A stretch of DNA of 64,000 nt from Haloprofundus salinisoli (GCF_020097815.1 NZ_CP083663.1:1922001-1986000); one strand, 5' to 3'. Counted from the stretch's first letter, positions 1 through 8,731 are shown. Notes: a model not told the origin generated them from the letters alone. Numbers and translations are program-made.

Positions 1-247
1 CGGCCACGCCAGCCGAGGATAGGAAAGTCGCGCCGAGAGGGTCGGACGGTGATTCCGGCGTCGCCCGATGAGCGCCCGCGAGAACGGGAGCCGAAGCGTC
101 TACGGGAACGAGACCGAGACGAGCAGGGCGTACTCGCCTCGGGATGTCAGGCCGCACCTCTCTGGTAGGGAGGCCGAAGAAAGAACGCTGTGGCTCGATA
201 GTCGAAAAGCAGGAGAGCGTCTCTCTCCCTCGATAGCGGGACCGAGG
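1..247. other. left edge, no supported gene
   Basis: No complete gene is supported here. One plus-strand frame is open from base 3 to a TGA at 69-71 and could be the last 22 codons of a gene outside the window, but it is too short to judge. The rest lies downstream of the minus-strand amidohydrolase that ends at 248 and probably serves as its 3' flank. Confidence 0.4.
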
Positions 248-1819
248 TTATCGACCGTCGAACACCACGTCGCCGTCGACGACGGTCATCGCCACGCCGA
301 GCTCTCGAATCGCCTCCGACCGCTCCCACGGCGACCCGTCGAGCACGGTCAGGTCGGCGCGTTTGCCGACCTCGACGCTTCCCAGCCGTTCTTCGTCGAA
401 TCCGGCGTACGCTGCGCCGAGCGTGTACGCCCGAAGCGCCTCGGTGACACTCAGACGCTGGCTCTCGGCGGGCGCGTTGACCGCCCAGTGAACGCCCAAT
501 AGCGGGTCCAGCGGCATGCAGTCGGAGCCGAACGCAAGCGGCGCGCCCGCGTCGAGCAGCGCCGGGTAGCGGTTCGTCTCCGTCCGCCGGTCGCCCAGCC
601 GAGCGTCGTACAGCCCGCCTTCGCCGGCCCACTTCAGGAAGTTCGGCTGGACGGAGGCGACGACACCCATCTCGCCGAACCGCTCGATGGCCTCGTCGGA
701 GGCGAGTTCGACGTGCTCGACGCGGTGGCGCATCGCCCCCGGGTTCTCGGTCGCCGCGTAGGCGTCCAGCACGGCGTCGATAGCCTCGTCGCCGATGGCG
801 TGGGCGGTCACCTGGAACCCGGCGTCGTCGGCGCGGGCGACGATGTCGCCCAGTTCCTCGGGGTCGACGACCCACTGACCGGTCGCACTCTCGTCGTCGC
901 TGTACGGTTCGGAGAGTTTCGCGGTTCGACCGCCGAAACTCCCGTCGGTGTAGCTCTTTATCGCGCCCGTCCGGACCATTTCGCTGCCGTGGTTCGTCCG
1001 TAGACCCGTCTCGCAGAGCGCGTCGAGGTGGTCGGCCCAGTAGTTGATTCTGACGCGCAGCGAGAGCTCGGCGGCGAGGTCCATCTCCCGGTACATCTGC
1101 GGCGCGTGCGAGCGCCGGACCATGTCGTGGACGCCCGTGACGCCGAGTTCGTTGGCCCGGCGCTGTGCGGCGTCGAGCAGTTCGCGCATCTCCGCGGCGT
1201 CGGGTTCGACCGCCTCGAACACCGGGTCGACGGCCTCCTCGACGACGACGCCGGTCGGGTCGCCGCCCTCGGTGTGGACGTCACCGTCGGGCATCCGGCC
1301 GCGACAGCGGTCGAGCGCGACGGAGTTCAGCGACGCGACGTGCATGTCCTCGCGGAAGGCGACCACCGGCCGGGAGTCGGAGACGGCGTCGAGGTCCTCG
1401 CGGGTGAGATAGCGCGACTCCGACCACGTGCTCTCGTCGTAGCCGTAGCCTTGAATCCAGTCGTCGCCGCCTCCCTCGGACCCGGCCTCGGCGGCCCGCT
1501 CGCGGAGGCGGTCGACGGCCTCCGCCGGTCCCGACGCCCCCGAGAGGTTCGCGTGGACGAGGTAGCGGCCGGTCATCGAGAGGTGGACGTGCGCGTCGAC
1601 GAAGCCGGGGAGGACGACCCGACCGTCGAGGTCGACGACTTCGGTCTCGGCTCCGGCGAGGAACTCCACGTCGTACGTGGAGCCGAGTCGGACGAGCTCG
1701 CCGTCTCGGACGGCGAGCGCTTCGTACACCTCGTCGGCGTCGCCGGCGGCGGCTCCGTCGGCACCGACGAGGCTGTGGACCTCCGCGTTCACGAGGAGGA
1801 GGTCTGCTGCTTCGGTCAT
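248..1819 (-). CDS. amidohydrolase family protein (YtcJ-like)
   Basis: Predicted 523-residue metal-dependent hydrolase of the amidohydrolase superfamily, closest in layout to the YtcJ/exoenzyme-regulatory group (COG1574). The metal-binding DAHVHL motif lies near residues 75-80 after a small beta domain. Family-typical blocks further on are IKSYTDGSFGGRT, the metal-site His of HAIGDEAIDAVL and the RVEHVEL segment, and an FGSDCMPLDP block holds the last metal-site Asp. The start at 1819 (MTEAADLLL) is preferred over an ATG nine codons upstream because the family begins with this strand. The substrate cannot be told from sequence. The gene stands alone, 116 bases ahead of the epimerase gene on the same strand. 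Confidence 0.85.
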   Translation of the reverse strand: MTEAADLLLVNAEVHSLVGADGAAAGDADEVYEALAVRDGELVRLGSTYDVEFLAGAETEVVDLDGRVVLPGFVDAHVHLSMTGRYLVHANLSGASGPAEAVDRLRERAAEAGSEGGGDDWIQGYGYDESTWSESRYLTREDLDAVSDSRPVVAFREDMHVASLNSVALDRCRGRMPDGDVHTEGGDPTGVVVEEAVDPVFEAVEPDAAEMRELLDAAQRRANELGVTGVHDMVRRSHAPQMYREMDLAAELSLRVRINYWADHLDALCETGLRTNHGSEMVRTGAIKSYTDGSFGGRTAKLSEPYSDDESATGQWVVDPEELGDIVARADDAGFQVTAHAIGDEAIDAVLDAYAATENPGAMRHRVEHVELASDEAIERFGEMGVVASVQPNFLKWAGEGGLYDARLGDRRTETNRYPALLDAGAPLAFGSDCMPLDPLLGVHWAVNAPAESQRLSVTEALRAYTLGAAYAGFDEERLGSVEVGKRADLTVLDGSPWERSEAIRELGVAMTVVDGDVVFDGR

Positions 1820-1935
1820 GGTGGTCGTGGGGCGGGCGAACGGCAAAATCGTTCGGGAAGCGGGCGTTGGGTCGAGCGACGGCGCTCCGTTCTACTGTGC
1901 CGACGCTGATGGACGGCCAGCGATAGACGAGACCG

Positions 1936-2946
1936 TCACACGCCGCTCGGTGTACGCGCTCCGGCGTCGCCCACCCACTCGTATCCCTCGGAACGCTCCC
2001 GGATTGTTCCGTCCGTCTTCCACGAGTCGATTATCTGCCGCAGCCCGTCTCGGTACGTCGGGTACGCCGGACTCCATCCGACGTCGCGACGGAACCGTTC
2101 GCCGTCCGTCGGCATAGACGTCGTCAGCGTCGTCGTCGTCGCGGATCCGACGAAGAACTTGGCGAGCCATCCGGGAATCCGCCGCGGTGTCGACGCCCCG
2201 AGACGCGCGGCAAACGCTTCGAGGAAGTCGGCCACCGAAACTCGTTCGTCGTCCACGACGTGATACAGACCGGTCGCGTCGCTATCGAGCGCGTCGGCGA
2301 ACGCTCGCGCCGCGTCGTCCGCGTGCAAAAACGAGAGTTCGGCGTCGCGACGACCGAGCGTCCCGCCACCGATAATCGGAAGCGTCCCTTCGAGGAGGCG
2401 TCTCCCGAACTGCTGGGTGTGCGTCGCGTCCGGCGCGTAGAAGTACCCGCAGCGGAGCACGGTGAGGTCGAACCCGAACGCGACCGCCGCCTCGTCGAGA
2501 TACGCCTCGGTGTCGATAGCCGACTGCGTCGCGCGGGTCGGGTGCGGGTCGGCGTCTTCGTCGAAACGCGACCCGTCCGGCTGTCGGGCGACCCAGACGA
2601 CGCTCGGAAAGAGAAACCGATCGAACTCCCCGTCGGCGACTTTGACGAGGTTTCTCGCGCCGTCCAGTCGGACTTCGTCGTTTCGCCGCCAGTCGTCGTC
2701 GGTCGGCTTCGTCGCGCTCGGTATCGACGTCGCCGCGTGGACGACGGCGTCGGCGTCGGATACCGGAGCCTCCAGCGAATCAGGGTCGAGAACGTCGCCG
2801 AGCGACGGTGTCGCTCCCGCGGCGTCGACTAGCTCTGCTCCGTCGGCATCGCGGGCGAGACCGACGACGTAGTGGCCGCGGTCGACGAGTTCGCCGACGA
2901 GGCGGCGGCCCAGCACTCCGGTCGCACCGGTGACGAATACGTTCAT
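1936..2946 (-). CDS. NAD(P)-dependent epimerase/dehydratase family protein
   Basis: 336-residue extended short-chain dehydrogenase fold. It opens directly with the dinucleotide-binding motif GATGVLG (residues 7-13) followed by an acidic and arginine-rich second strand. A DAVVHAA segment typical of the atypical SDR/NmrA-like epimerases follows, and YHVVDDE-type sequence occurs in the substrate half. The canonical YxxxK pair is not obvious, so the reaction is uncertain; sugar-nucleotide epimerase or an atypical SDR are both possible. A longer reading exists upstream but would cover the promoter of the divergent regulator, so the start at 2946 (MNVFVTGATG) is used. Confidence 0.8.
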   Translation of the reverse strand: MNVFVTGATGVLGRRLVGELVDRGHYVVGLARDADGAELVDAAGATPSLGDVLDPDSLEAPVSDADAVVHAATSIPSATKPTDDDWRRNDEVRLDGARNLVKVADGEFDRFLFPSVVWVARQPDGSRFDEDADPHPTRATQSAIDTEAYLDEAAVAFGFDLTVLRCGYFYAPDATHTQQFGRRLLEGTLPIIGGGTLGRRDAELSFLHADDAARAFADALDSDATGLYHVVDDERVSVADFLEAFAARLGASTPRRIPGWLAKFFVGSATTTTLTTSMPTDGERFRRDVGWSPAYPTYRDGLRQIIDSWKTDGTIRERSEGYEWVGDAGARTPSGV

Positions 2947-3006
2947 CTCTGTAGCTCGACGTTGGGCGGCGGTGAGCGAGTCTTCACTGCCGCAGTTACC
3001 CGGGTC

Positions 3007-3013
3007 ATTTAAG
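3007..3013 (+). promoter_or_regulatory. TATA-like box for the HTH_10 regulator
   Basis: ATTTAAG is centred about 25 bases before the ATG at 3035, the spacing expected for a leaderless haloarchaeal transcript. It supports the start at 3035 over the longer reading that begins near 2930. Confidence 0.5.
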
Positions 3014-3034
3014 CCAGCCGTCGAACGTCGGGGT

Positions 3035-3691
3035 ATGAAACACGTGCGACTGACGCTCGATGCGGGCGGCCGTGAGGCAGAGGTCCATCCCATGTACGAC
3101 CTGCTCGTCAACGCGCCGTTCGTCGAACGCGCGACCGCGATGCACTGGAACTACACCGAGGACGAACTCGGTATCATGCACTACGTCGAAGGCGACGCGA
3201 CGGCGTTTCGGGCGTCCATCGAAACGATTCCGGAGGTCGTCGCGTTCGAGCTGACGCGGGTGGGGTCCGACGAGTTCTACGTCTACATCAGGGACGCGAC
3301 GACCGAGCCGCTGCGACAGTTGTTCGGCGTAATCTCGAACGCTCCTGTGGTGGTCATCCCGCCCGTGGAGTACGAAGAGGACGGGACCGTCTCGTACTCG
3401 GTGTACGGTCCGGCAGACGAGATTCAGACGGCTATCGACGCCGTTCCGGAGCCGATAACCGTCGAGGTGACCCAGATCGGCGGACTGAACGCGGTGCCGG
3501 GGTTGTTGGAGGCGTTGCTGAGCGACCGCCAGCGCGAGGCCGTCGATACCGCGCTGGATCTCGGATACTACGAGATACCTCGGAGAGCGAATCAGGAGGA
3601 CGTTGCGGCGGTTCTCGGCTGCGCACCGAGTACGGCCGCCGAGCACCTGCAGAAGGCCGAGACGAAGGTCATGCAGGCGTTCGACGGCTAA
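3035..3691 (+). CDS. helix-turn-helix transcription regulator, bacterio-opsin activator type (HTH_10)
   Basis: 218 residues. The C-terminal 55 residues match the HTH_10 domain of haloarchaeal Bat-like regulators: a LSDRQREAVDTALDLGYYEIPR block is followed by the recognition part with APSTAAEHLQKAE. The N-terminal 150 residues (MKHVRLTLD start) look like the sensor-type beta domain usually joined to HTH_10 without a known ligand. It is divergent from the epimerase gene with only 88 bases between starts, so it may control that gene; this is inference. The start at 3035 is supported by a well-placed TATA-like box. Confidence 0.88.
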   Translation: MKHVRLTLDAGGREAEVHPMYDLLVNAPFVERATAMHWNYTEDELGIMHYVEGDATAFRASIETIPEVVAFELTRVGSDEFYVYIRDATTEPLRQLFGVISNAPVVVIPPVEYEEDGTVSYSVYGPADEIQTAIDAVPEPITVEVTQIGGLNAVPGLLEALLSDRQREAVDTALDLGYYEIPRRANQEDVAAVLGCAPSTAAEHLQKAETKVMQAFDG

Positions 3692-3722
3692 GATCCGGCC
3701 ACGTCGTCGACCCGCCTCGAAC

Positions 3723-4517
3723 TCAGCGCTCCTCCGAGCGCCCGGTGCGCTCCAACCGGTCTCCGAGCAGTTCGCGCATCCACGTGGCGAACCCGTGGTC
3801 GCGCCCCGTGGTCCAGACCGCCGTCTCCTTCGTCACGTCGGGGAGACCGTGCTGTTCGACGCCGCTGGCGAGCACGGCGTGTCGGTCGACCATCAGCGCC
3901 TGTCCCGGCCACTTGTCCACCACCTTCTCGGACTCCCGAAGCCCGCCGAAAATCGGCACGTCAGCCTCCGGGACGGCTCGCCGGACGCGCTCTTGCACCG
4001 ACTCCGACGGAACCTCTATCACGACCGAGACGCCGCGGTCGGTCGCCGCCGCCAGCCGGTCGAGCACCGTCTCGCTCAGCACCCGCTCGTCGGCGACGAT
4101 GTGGTGGACGCGCTCCTCGGCGTCGTCGAGCAAGGTGGTAATTCGGTCGTTCACGTGCTCCGCGCTCGCGATGGCCCACACGCCCTTCTCCTCCGGCGAT
4201 TTTTTCGTCTCCAGTCGACCCAGCGCCCGGCCAGCCGCTTCGAGCGTCGCGCTGTGCTCCCGCCGGAGTTTCTCCAGCGCCTCGTCGGTCGATACCGCCC
4301 TGAATCGCCGCGGCTCCGACTCCTGTGTGTCCACCAGTCCCCGATCGTTCAGTCGGTCGACGGAATCGTACACCCGAGACCGGGGGACGCCCGAGATGTC
4401 GCTGATCTCCGCTGCGGTCGCCTTCGGGACCCGCACGAGCGCGACGAAGCACTCCGCCTCGTACTGCGTCAGACCCAACGCCTCCAACGCATCGCTAGCG
4501 GTCCGTTCGCTCGACAT
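3723..4517 (-). CDS. TrmB family transcription regulator
   Basis: 264 residues. The N-terminal winged helix (about residues 10-80; ALGLTQYEAECFVAL, then ISGVPRSRVYDSVDRL) is the TrmB DNA-binding domain. It is followed by a helical linker rich in Glu and Arg and a C-terminal TrmB_C/phospholipase-D-like regulatory domain (about 110-250). Family members control sugar metabolism or redox genes by binding small effectors. It lies 23 bases behind the DUF7344 gene on the same strand, so read-through is likely. However, TTATAC at 4541-4546 sits about 26 bases before its ATG, so it may also have its own leaderless promoter. Confidence 0.88.
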   Translation of the reverse strand: MSSERTASDALEALGLTQYEAECFVALVRVPKATAAEISDISGVPRSRVYDSVDRLNDRGLVDTQESEPRRFRAVSTDEALEKLRREHSATLEAAGRALGRLETKKSPEEKGVWAIASAEHVNDRITTLLDDAEERVHHIVADERVLSETVLDRLAAATDRGVSVVIEVPSESVQERVRRAVPEADVPIFGGLRESEKVVDKWPGQALMVDRHAVLASGVEQHGLPDVTKETAVWTTGRDHGFATWMRELLGDRLERTGRSEER

Positions 4518-4540
4518 ACCGCCTTCAACGAGGCGGACAC

Positions 4541-4903
4541 TTATACAACGTCGGGGAAATTCGCTTCGAGGGCCGCGATGAGCCGTTTCGCTCGCGTCCC
4601 ACGTTTCGACAGGGCGACCGACTCTCGCTCCGCGTCGTAGTCGAGCAGGTTCGCGTCCTCGAGCGCCGGAACGTGAGCGTGATACAGCGTCAGATGGACC
4701 CGCTTGACCGCCTCCGGCGAGGGCTCTCCGCTCGCCGCGTCGAACTCCCGTGCCGCGATCTCCGTCGACAGGTCCGCGAGCGAGGTCGGCGTCCGAGATT
4801 CGCTCAGACAGCGGATGACGTGCCGACGGCGCTCGCTCGTCAGTGCGGTCAACGCGACGTCGAGCGTCTGGCCGCTACCGAGTTCAGAAATGGAGTCGTT
4901 CAT
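4541..4903 (-). CDS. DUF7344 winged-helix protein, probable transcription regulator
   Basis: 120-residue protein of the haloarchaeal DUF7344 type: a compact winged helix with LTSERRRHVIRCLSES near residues 18-33, then VKRVHLTLYHAHVPALEDANLLDYD, the typical end of the helix-wing. The start at 4903 (MNDSISELG) is chosen because an AT-rich palindrome at 4922-4942 carries a TATA-like core about 27-30 bases upstream; the longer reading to 5017 would translate that palindrome. The promoter is an almost perfect inverted repeat, which suggests autoregulation. Confidence 0.8.
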   Translation of the reverse strand: MNDSISELGSGQTLDVALTALTSERRRHVIRCLSESRTPTSLADLSTEIAAREFDAASGEPSPEAVKRVHLTLYHAHVPALEDANLLDYDAERESVALSKRGTRAKRLIAALEANFPDVV

Positions 4904-4921
4904 CGTTCGGTAGAGAGGGCG

Positions 4922-4942
4922 ACAAACATATAATATATTTGT
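4922..4942 (-). promoter_or_regulatory. 21-bp near-perfect palindrome containing the TATA box
   Basis: ACAAA and TTTGT flank an AT-only core; the two halves match except at two symmetric positions and the centre. On the minus strand it gives a TATA-like element about 27-30 bases before the ATG at 4903. The form suits an operator for a dimeric winged-helix protein overlapping the core promoter. Binding by the DUF7344 product itself is inference. Confidence 0.55.
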
Positions 4943-5175
4943 TGTTTCTGCGGGTGCAACCGCTCTGTTGTCACTCCCGTAACAACCCAGGCCAGCGCTG
5001 TGTCGGACGGTTTTCATCGCACCTCCGTCGCCCTACGCGACCCCTTCACAACTCTCGGTTTGCTGGTTACTTTGTGTTTTCGGCGCAGTCAAAAGAGCGA
5101 CCCGGTCGGTGCCGTCGGGGCGGTCGGAGGAGTCGAACCGACAACCCTTAGCGACCGCCGAAACCACTGCTTCGC

Positions 5176-6468
5176 ATGACCGACTCTGCCGCGCCGAGTC
5201 CGGACCCTGAGGCGGCCGAAGCCCTCGCCGACCGCGTCCGCGACGGCGACCTCAGATTCCACGAACTCGAAGACCACGCCGACGCCGACACCGCGACGGC
5301 GGCACGCCGACTCCTCGTCGGGGAGCAGTCCGGCGCATCGCTCGACGCCGTCGGCGACTACGCGTTTCCCGCCGAGCAGGCCGACCCGAACATCGAAAAC
5401 ATGATCGGCGCGGCCCAGATTCCGATGGGCGTCGTCGGTCCCGTCACCATCAACGTCGAGGAAACCTCGACGAGCAACCAGGGTGCTGCGCATTCCGGTG
5501 ACGACGGCGGCGCGCTCTCGGGCGAGCACTACCTCCCGCTGGCGACGACCGAGGGGGCGCTTTTGGCCTCCGTGAACCGCGGCCTCTCGGTCGTCGACGC
5601 CGCGGGCGGCGCTCGGGCGCGAGTGACGAAGTCCGGAATGACCCGCGCGCCGGTGTTCAGCGTCGCAGACGTGGTCGAAGCCGAGGCGCTCGTCTCGTGG
5701 GTCCGCGACAACGAACCGGCGCTGAAGGAGGCGGCCGAGGAGACGACCAGTCACGGCGAACTGCTCGACGTGACGCCGTACGTCGTCGGCAACTCCGTCT
5801 TCCTCCGCTTCCGCTACGACACGAAGGACGCGATGGGGATGAACATGGCCACCATCGCGACGCAAGCCGCCTGCGACGTAGTCGAGGGGGAGACGACAGC
5901 CTCGCTCGTCGCGCTCTCGGGCAACCTCTGCACCGACAAGAAGCCCGCCGCCATCAACGCCGTCGAGGGGCGGGGTCGGAGCGTCACGGCGGACGTGACG
6001 ATACCCCGAAAAGTCGTCGAGGACCGACTCCACACCACGCCCGAGGCGATCGCCGAAATCAACACCCGGAAGAATCTCGTCGGCAGCGCCAAGGCCGGCA
6101 GTCTCGGCTTCAACGCCCACGTCGCCAACGTCGTCGCCGCGATGTTCCTCGCCACGGGCCAGGACGCCGCGCAGGTCGTCGAAGGCTCGAACGCCATCAC
6201 GACCGCCGAAGTCCAGAGCGGAGACCTCTACGTCTCCGTCTCTTTGGCGAGCCTCGAAGTCGGCACCGTCGGCGGCGGGACCAAACTCCCGACGCAGGCC
6301 GAGGGCCTCGACATCATCGGCGTCCGCGGCAGCGGCGACCCCGCCGGAGCGAACGCGGACGCGCTCGCCGAAGCCATCGCCGTCGGGTCGCTCGCGGGCG
6401 AGCTCTCGCTTCTGGCGGCGCTCGGGTCGCGGCATCTGTCGAGCGCACACGAGGAACTGGGTCGGTAG
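5176..6468 (+). CDS. hmgA: hydroxymethylglutaryl-CoA reductase (NADPH)
   Basis: 430-residue class I HMG-CoA reductase, which makes mevalonate for archaeal isoprenoid lipids and carotenoids. Visible marks are ENMIG (residues 74-78) of the substrate site, the catalytic Glu in TTEGALLASVNRG, the catalytic Lys in TDKKPAAIN, the catalytic Asp and NADPH site in DAMGMNM, the GTVGGGT loop, and a late His near the C terminus (HLSSAHEEL). It has no membrane anchor, as in other haloarchaea. This enzyme is the target of mevinolin, the basis of a selection marker in haloarchaeal genetics. The gene is monocistronic, with no neighbour in the pathway except crtB at the far end of the window. Confidence 0.96.
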   Translation: MTDSAAPSPDPEAAEALADRVRDGDLRFHELEDHADADTATAARRLLVGEQSGASLDAVGDYAFPAEQADPNIENMIGAAQIPMGVVGPVTINVEETSTSNQGAAHSGDDGGALSGEHYLPLATTEGALLASVNRGLSVVDAAGGARARVTKSGMTRAPVFSVADVVEAEALVSWVRDNEPALKEAAEETTSHGELLDVTPYVVGNSVFLRFRYDTKDAMGMNMATIATQAACDVVEGETTASLVALSGNLCTDKKPAAINAVEGRGRSVTADVTIPRKVVEDRLHTTPEAIAEINTRKNLVGSAKAGSLGFNAHVANVVAAMFLATGQDAAQVVEGSNAITTAEVQSGDLYVSVSLASLEVGTVGGGTKLPTQAEGLDIIGVRGSGDPAGANADALAEAIAVGSLAGELSLLAALGSRHLSSAHEELGR

Positions 6469-6538
6469 GTCCACACCGCCGCGGATTTTGGATTTCGGAT
6501 TAAGGTGGAATTAAGCTCCGGACGTTCGAAATCGGGGC

Positions 6539-6718
6539 ATGGCTTCACAACGGACTGCTGTTCTCGGTGCGCTTGACGACATTCGCACCGTACTTCTCGG
6601 ACTGTATTTCGCGGCCGTCGGACTGTTCTGTGTGCTTGCGTTCGGCGACTTCGGTGTCGGGGCGGGTATCATCTTCTTCGTCGTCGGCGGCGTGCTTGCG
6701 CTGGGCACCGAACTCTGA
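6539..6718 (+). CDS. small two-helix membrane protein, unknown function
   Basis: 59 residues starting MASQRTAVLG. Two hydrophobic stretches (about residues 17-35 and 40-55) are joined by a short FGDFGVG turn, so it is predicted to be a small integral membrane protein. GAATTAAG at 6508-6514 lies about 28 bases before the ATG, supporting a leaderless transcript and a real gene. It does not match a family I can name. Its only neighbours are hmgA 70 bases upstream on the same strand and a convergent zinc-ribbon gene. Confidence 0.6.
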   Translation: MASQRTAVLGALDDIRTVLLGLYFAAVGLFCVLAFGDFGVGAGIIFFVVGGVLALGTEL

Positions 6719-6744
6719 ACGTTCTCGGACGGTTCTCGGACGAC

Positions 6745-7269
6745 TCAGAGCGACCGGTACCGGCCGCCGCTCTCGGAGACGTCGCCGCCCAGCGTGAGTT
6801 TCTCTAGGATGTCTCGCGCCTTCTCCGCGGGCACGCCGCGTTCGGCGGCGTAGCCGACCACTTCGTCTTCGGTCGGTCGCTCCTGTTCGCTTACGGCTTC
6901 CTCGACGAGTTCGCGCCGCGATTTGCTCGAAGACGCGGACGAACTGTCGCCCGCGGCGGCGACTTCGTCGGCGTCGAGCCCCGACCGTTCGAGATACTCG
7001 CGGTCGGAGATGTGCGCGTCGTCGAGTCGTCCCTCCATCTCGGCGACCGAGTCGAGATTCGAGAACGCCTCCGACGCGCCCTGCTTCTCGGCGAGTATCG
7101 CCGAGCGAACCTGCCGGGCGGCGTCGTGGTCCTCGGCGGTGTACATCTTCCGCAGTTTCTTCGTTTGGTGGCGCTTGCCGCAGCGAGAGCACTGCGCCGA
7201 CGCCTGCTCGCGCGGGTTCTCCAGAATCCAGATGTTCGAACAGCCGTTACAGCCGACGACGGCGTACAT
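6745..7269 (-). CDS. DUF5817 zinc-ribbon/winged-helix protein
   Basis: 174 residues. The N terminus (MYAVVGCNGC) carries a four-cysteine ribbon, CNGC near residues 7-10 and CSRC near 28-31, of the DUF5817 type. A charged helical stretch, a Ser-rich linker and a short C-terminal winged-helix-like domain (ERPTEDEVVGYAAERGVP) follow. Older annotations call such proteins replication protein H, without direct proof known to me. It may bind nucleic acid. A longer reading upstream into 8067 is an antisense artefact over the YihY gene. Confidence 0.8.
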   Translation of the reverse strand: MYAVVGCNGCSNIWILENPREQASAQCSRCGKRHQTKKLRKMYTAEDHDAARQVRSAILAEKQGASEAFSNLDSVAEMEGRLDDAHISDREYLERSGLDADEVAAAGDSSSASSSKSRRELVEEAVSEQERPTEDEVVGYAAERGVPAEKARDILEKLTLGGDVSESGGRYRSL

Positions 7270-7404
7270 ATCTCGCTGTGGTCGGGCGACGGGTTTGAAT
7301 CTACTGCTCGCCCGAGAGCTATCGGTATCGACGACTGTCGCACACAGCGTGAAGAAACGATTTACTCCGAACCGTTGCAGTTTGTCCGTGAGTAGTGACT
7401 CTGT

Positions 7405-8205
7405 GTGGGACTGACCAGTACGCTCCGAACCGTCGTCCGCGTCGCCCGGGACCGAGATATCACGTTTCTCGCGGCGGCGTTCGCCCACTACGCGCTCCAA
7501 TCGTTCATCCCGCTCGCGATTCTCGTTTTCGTCATCGCCGCGTCCGTCGGCGAGGGGCGGGTGGTGATGCAGTCGCTCGGCCAGGTGAGCGCGTACATCT
7601 CCGAGAGCGGTCGGCAGGTGCTCGAACAGGCACTGACCAGTTCCACGGGGCGCGGGGGAGCGAGTCTCGTCAGTCTCGCGTTTCTCCTCTGGGCCGCGCT
7701 GAAGATGTTTCGCGGGCTCTCGAAGGCGTTCGGCGAAGTGTACGGCAGTTTCCACTCCGTCGGGTTCTTCCGACGGTTGCTCGACGGACTGCTCGTCCTC
7801 GGCATCGTCCTCGTCGCCATCGGGCTCATGGTCGGTGCGGGCCTGCTCCTCACGTTCGTCGACCTCTCGATTCCGTACCCGGTGTTCGTGACGACGCTCG
7901 CGCTGTTCGTCCTGCTCGTTCTCGTCCTGCTGCCGATCTACTACATCCTCCCACCGGTTTCGGTGACGTTCAAACACGTCATCCCCGGTACCGCGGTCAC
8001 CGCTGGGGGATGGCTGCTGCTCCAGTTGGGGTTTCTGTACTACGCGCAGAACGCCTCCCAGTACCAAGCCTACGGTGTCCTCGGGGCGGTGCTGCTGTTC
8101 GTGACGTGGCTCTACCTCGGCGGCGTCCTCGTCCTTCTCGGTGCGGTAGTCAACGTCGTTCTCGAACGTCCGACGCCGTACGCGGAACTCCGTGCACCGC
8201 GCTGA
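7405..8205 (+). CDS. YihY/BrkB family membrane protein
   Basis: 266 residues with a GTG start. Six hydrophobic segments and the family blocks FLAAAFAHYALQSFIPL near the N terminus, SLAFLLWAALKMFRGL in the middle and LLPIYYILPP later define the YihY (BrkB, formerly RNase BN) family of inner membrane proteins of unknown transport role. A paralogue lies at 46103-47146. The C terminus ends soon after the last helix, unlike that paralogue, which has an extra cytoplasmic tail. The gene is followed at 40 bases by the cupin gene, which has its own TATA box inside this gene's 3' end. Confidence 0.88.
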   Translation: MGLTSTLRTVVRVARDRDITFLAAAFAHYALQSFIPLAILVFVIAASVGEGRVVMQSLGQVSAYISESGRQVLEQALTSSTGRGGASLVSLAFLLWAALKMFRGLSKAFGEVYGSFHSVGFFRRLLDGLLVLGIVLVAIGLMVGAGLLLTFVDLSIPYPVFVTTLALFVLLVLVLLPIYYILPPVSVTFKHVIPGTAVTAGGWLLLQLGFLYYAQNASQYQAYGVLGAVLLFVTWLYLGGVLVLLGAVVNVVLERPTPYAELRAPR

Positions 8206-8216
8206 CTCGCGCTATC

Positions 8217-8222
8217 TTTATC
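8217..8222 (+). promoter_or_regulatory. TATA-like box for the cupin gene
   Basis: TTTATC is centred about 27 bases before the ATG at 8246. This is the leaderless spacing and decides the start over an upstream ATG at 8192. Confidence 0.5.
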
Positions 8223-8245
8223 GGGCCGGCGTGCGCGCAGTTCGC

Positions 8246-8584
8246 ATGGACCGACTGTCGCTGTCAGACGTGGAGACGACCGAAGCCGTACCCGACGTGC
8301 ACCTCGCCCAACTCGCCGCGGGCGAGAAGATGAGCGTCCAGCACTTCCACATCGCCGCGGGCGCGTCGGTGCCCGAACACGACCACCCGCACGAACAGAC
8401 GGGCTACATCACGCAGGGGACGCTCACGTTCGTGGTCGGCGGTGAGGAGATTCGCGTCACCGAGGGCGACTCCTACGTCATCCCCGGCGACGAACCCCAC
8501 AGCGCCGAGAACCGCGGCGACGAACCCGTCCGCGGCGTCGACGTCTTCAGTCCGCCTCGAACGAACCCCGACTGGCAGGAGTAG
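8246..8584 (+). CDS. cupin domain protein
   Basis: 112-residue single-domain cupin. Motif 1 has the metal-binding pattern H-x-H-x-H-x4-E (EHDHPHEQTGYITQG, about residues 50-65) and motif 2 has the conserved PGDEPHS block near residue 90. A bound divalent metal is therefore expected. Small stand-alone cupins of this type act as dioxygenases, isomerases or sensors; the substrate cannot be assigned. The start at 8246 (MDRLSLSDVE) fits a TATA-like box 27 bases upstream. Confidence 0.85.
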   Translation: MDRLSLSDVETTEAVPDVHLAQLAAGEKMSVQHFHIAAGASVPEHDHPHEQTGYITQGTLTFVVGGEEIRVTEGDSYVIPGDEPHSAENRGDEPVRGVDVFSPPRTNPDWQE

Positions 8585-8731
8585 CGCCGGTCGAATCACG
8601 AGCCGTTTCGCCGAGACGATGCTCTGGACGACACCGGAGACGAAAGAGAGTGAGATCGTCGTCCGAGACGGTACTGTTTTCTGAATCGTTCTCGAAAAAT
8701 CGCGGATTACCGCGCGAGCTGGGGAGACCCT

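Noticed and set aside
3-71. 22-codon plus-strand tail at the left edge
   Set aside because: Too short to tell from chance; no upstream sequence is available.
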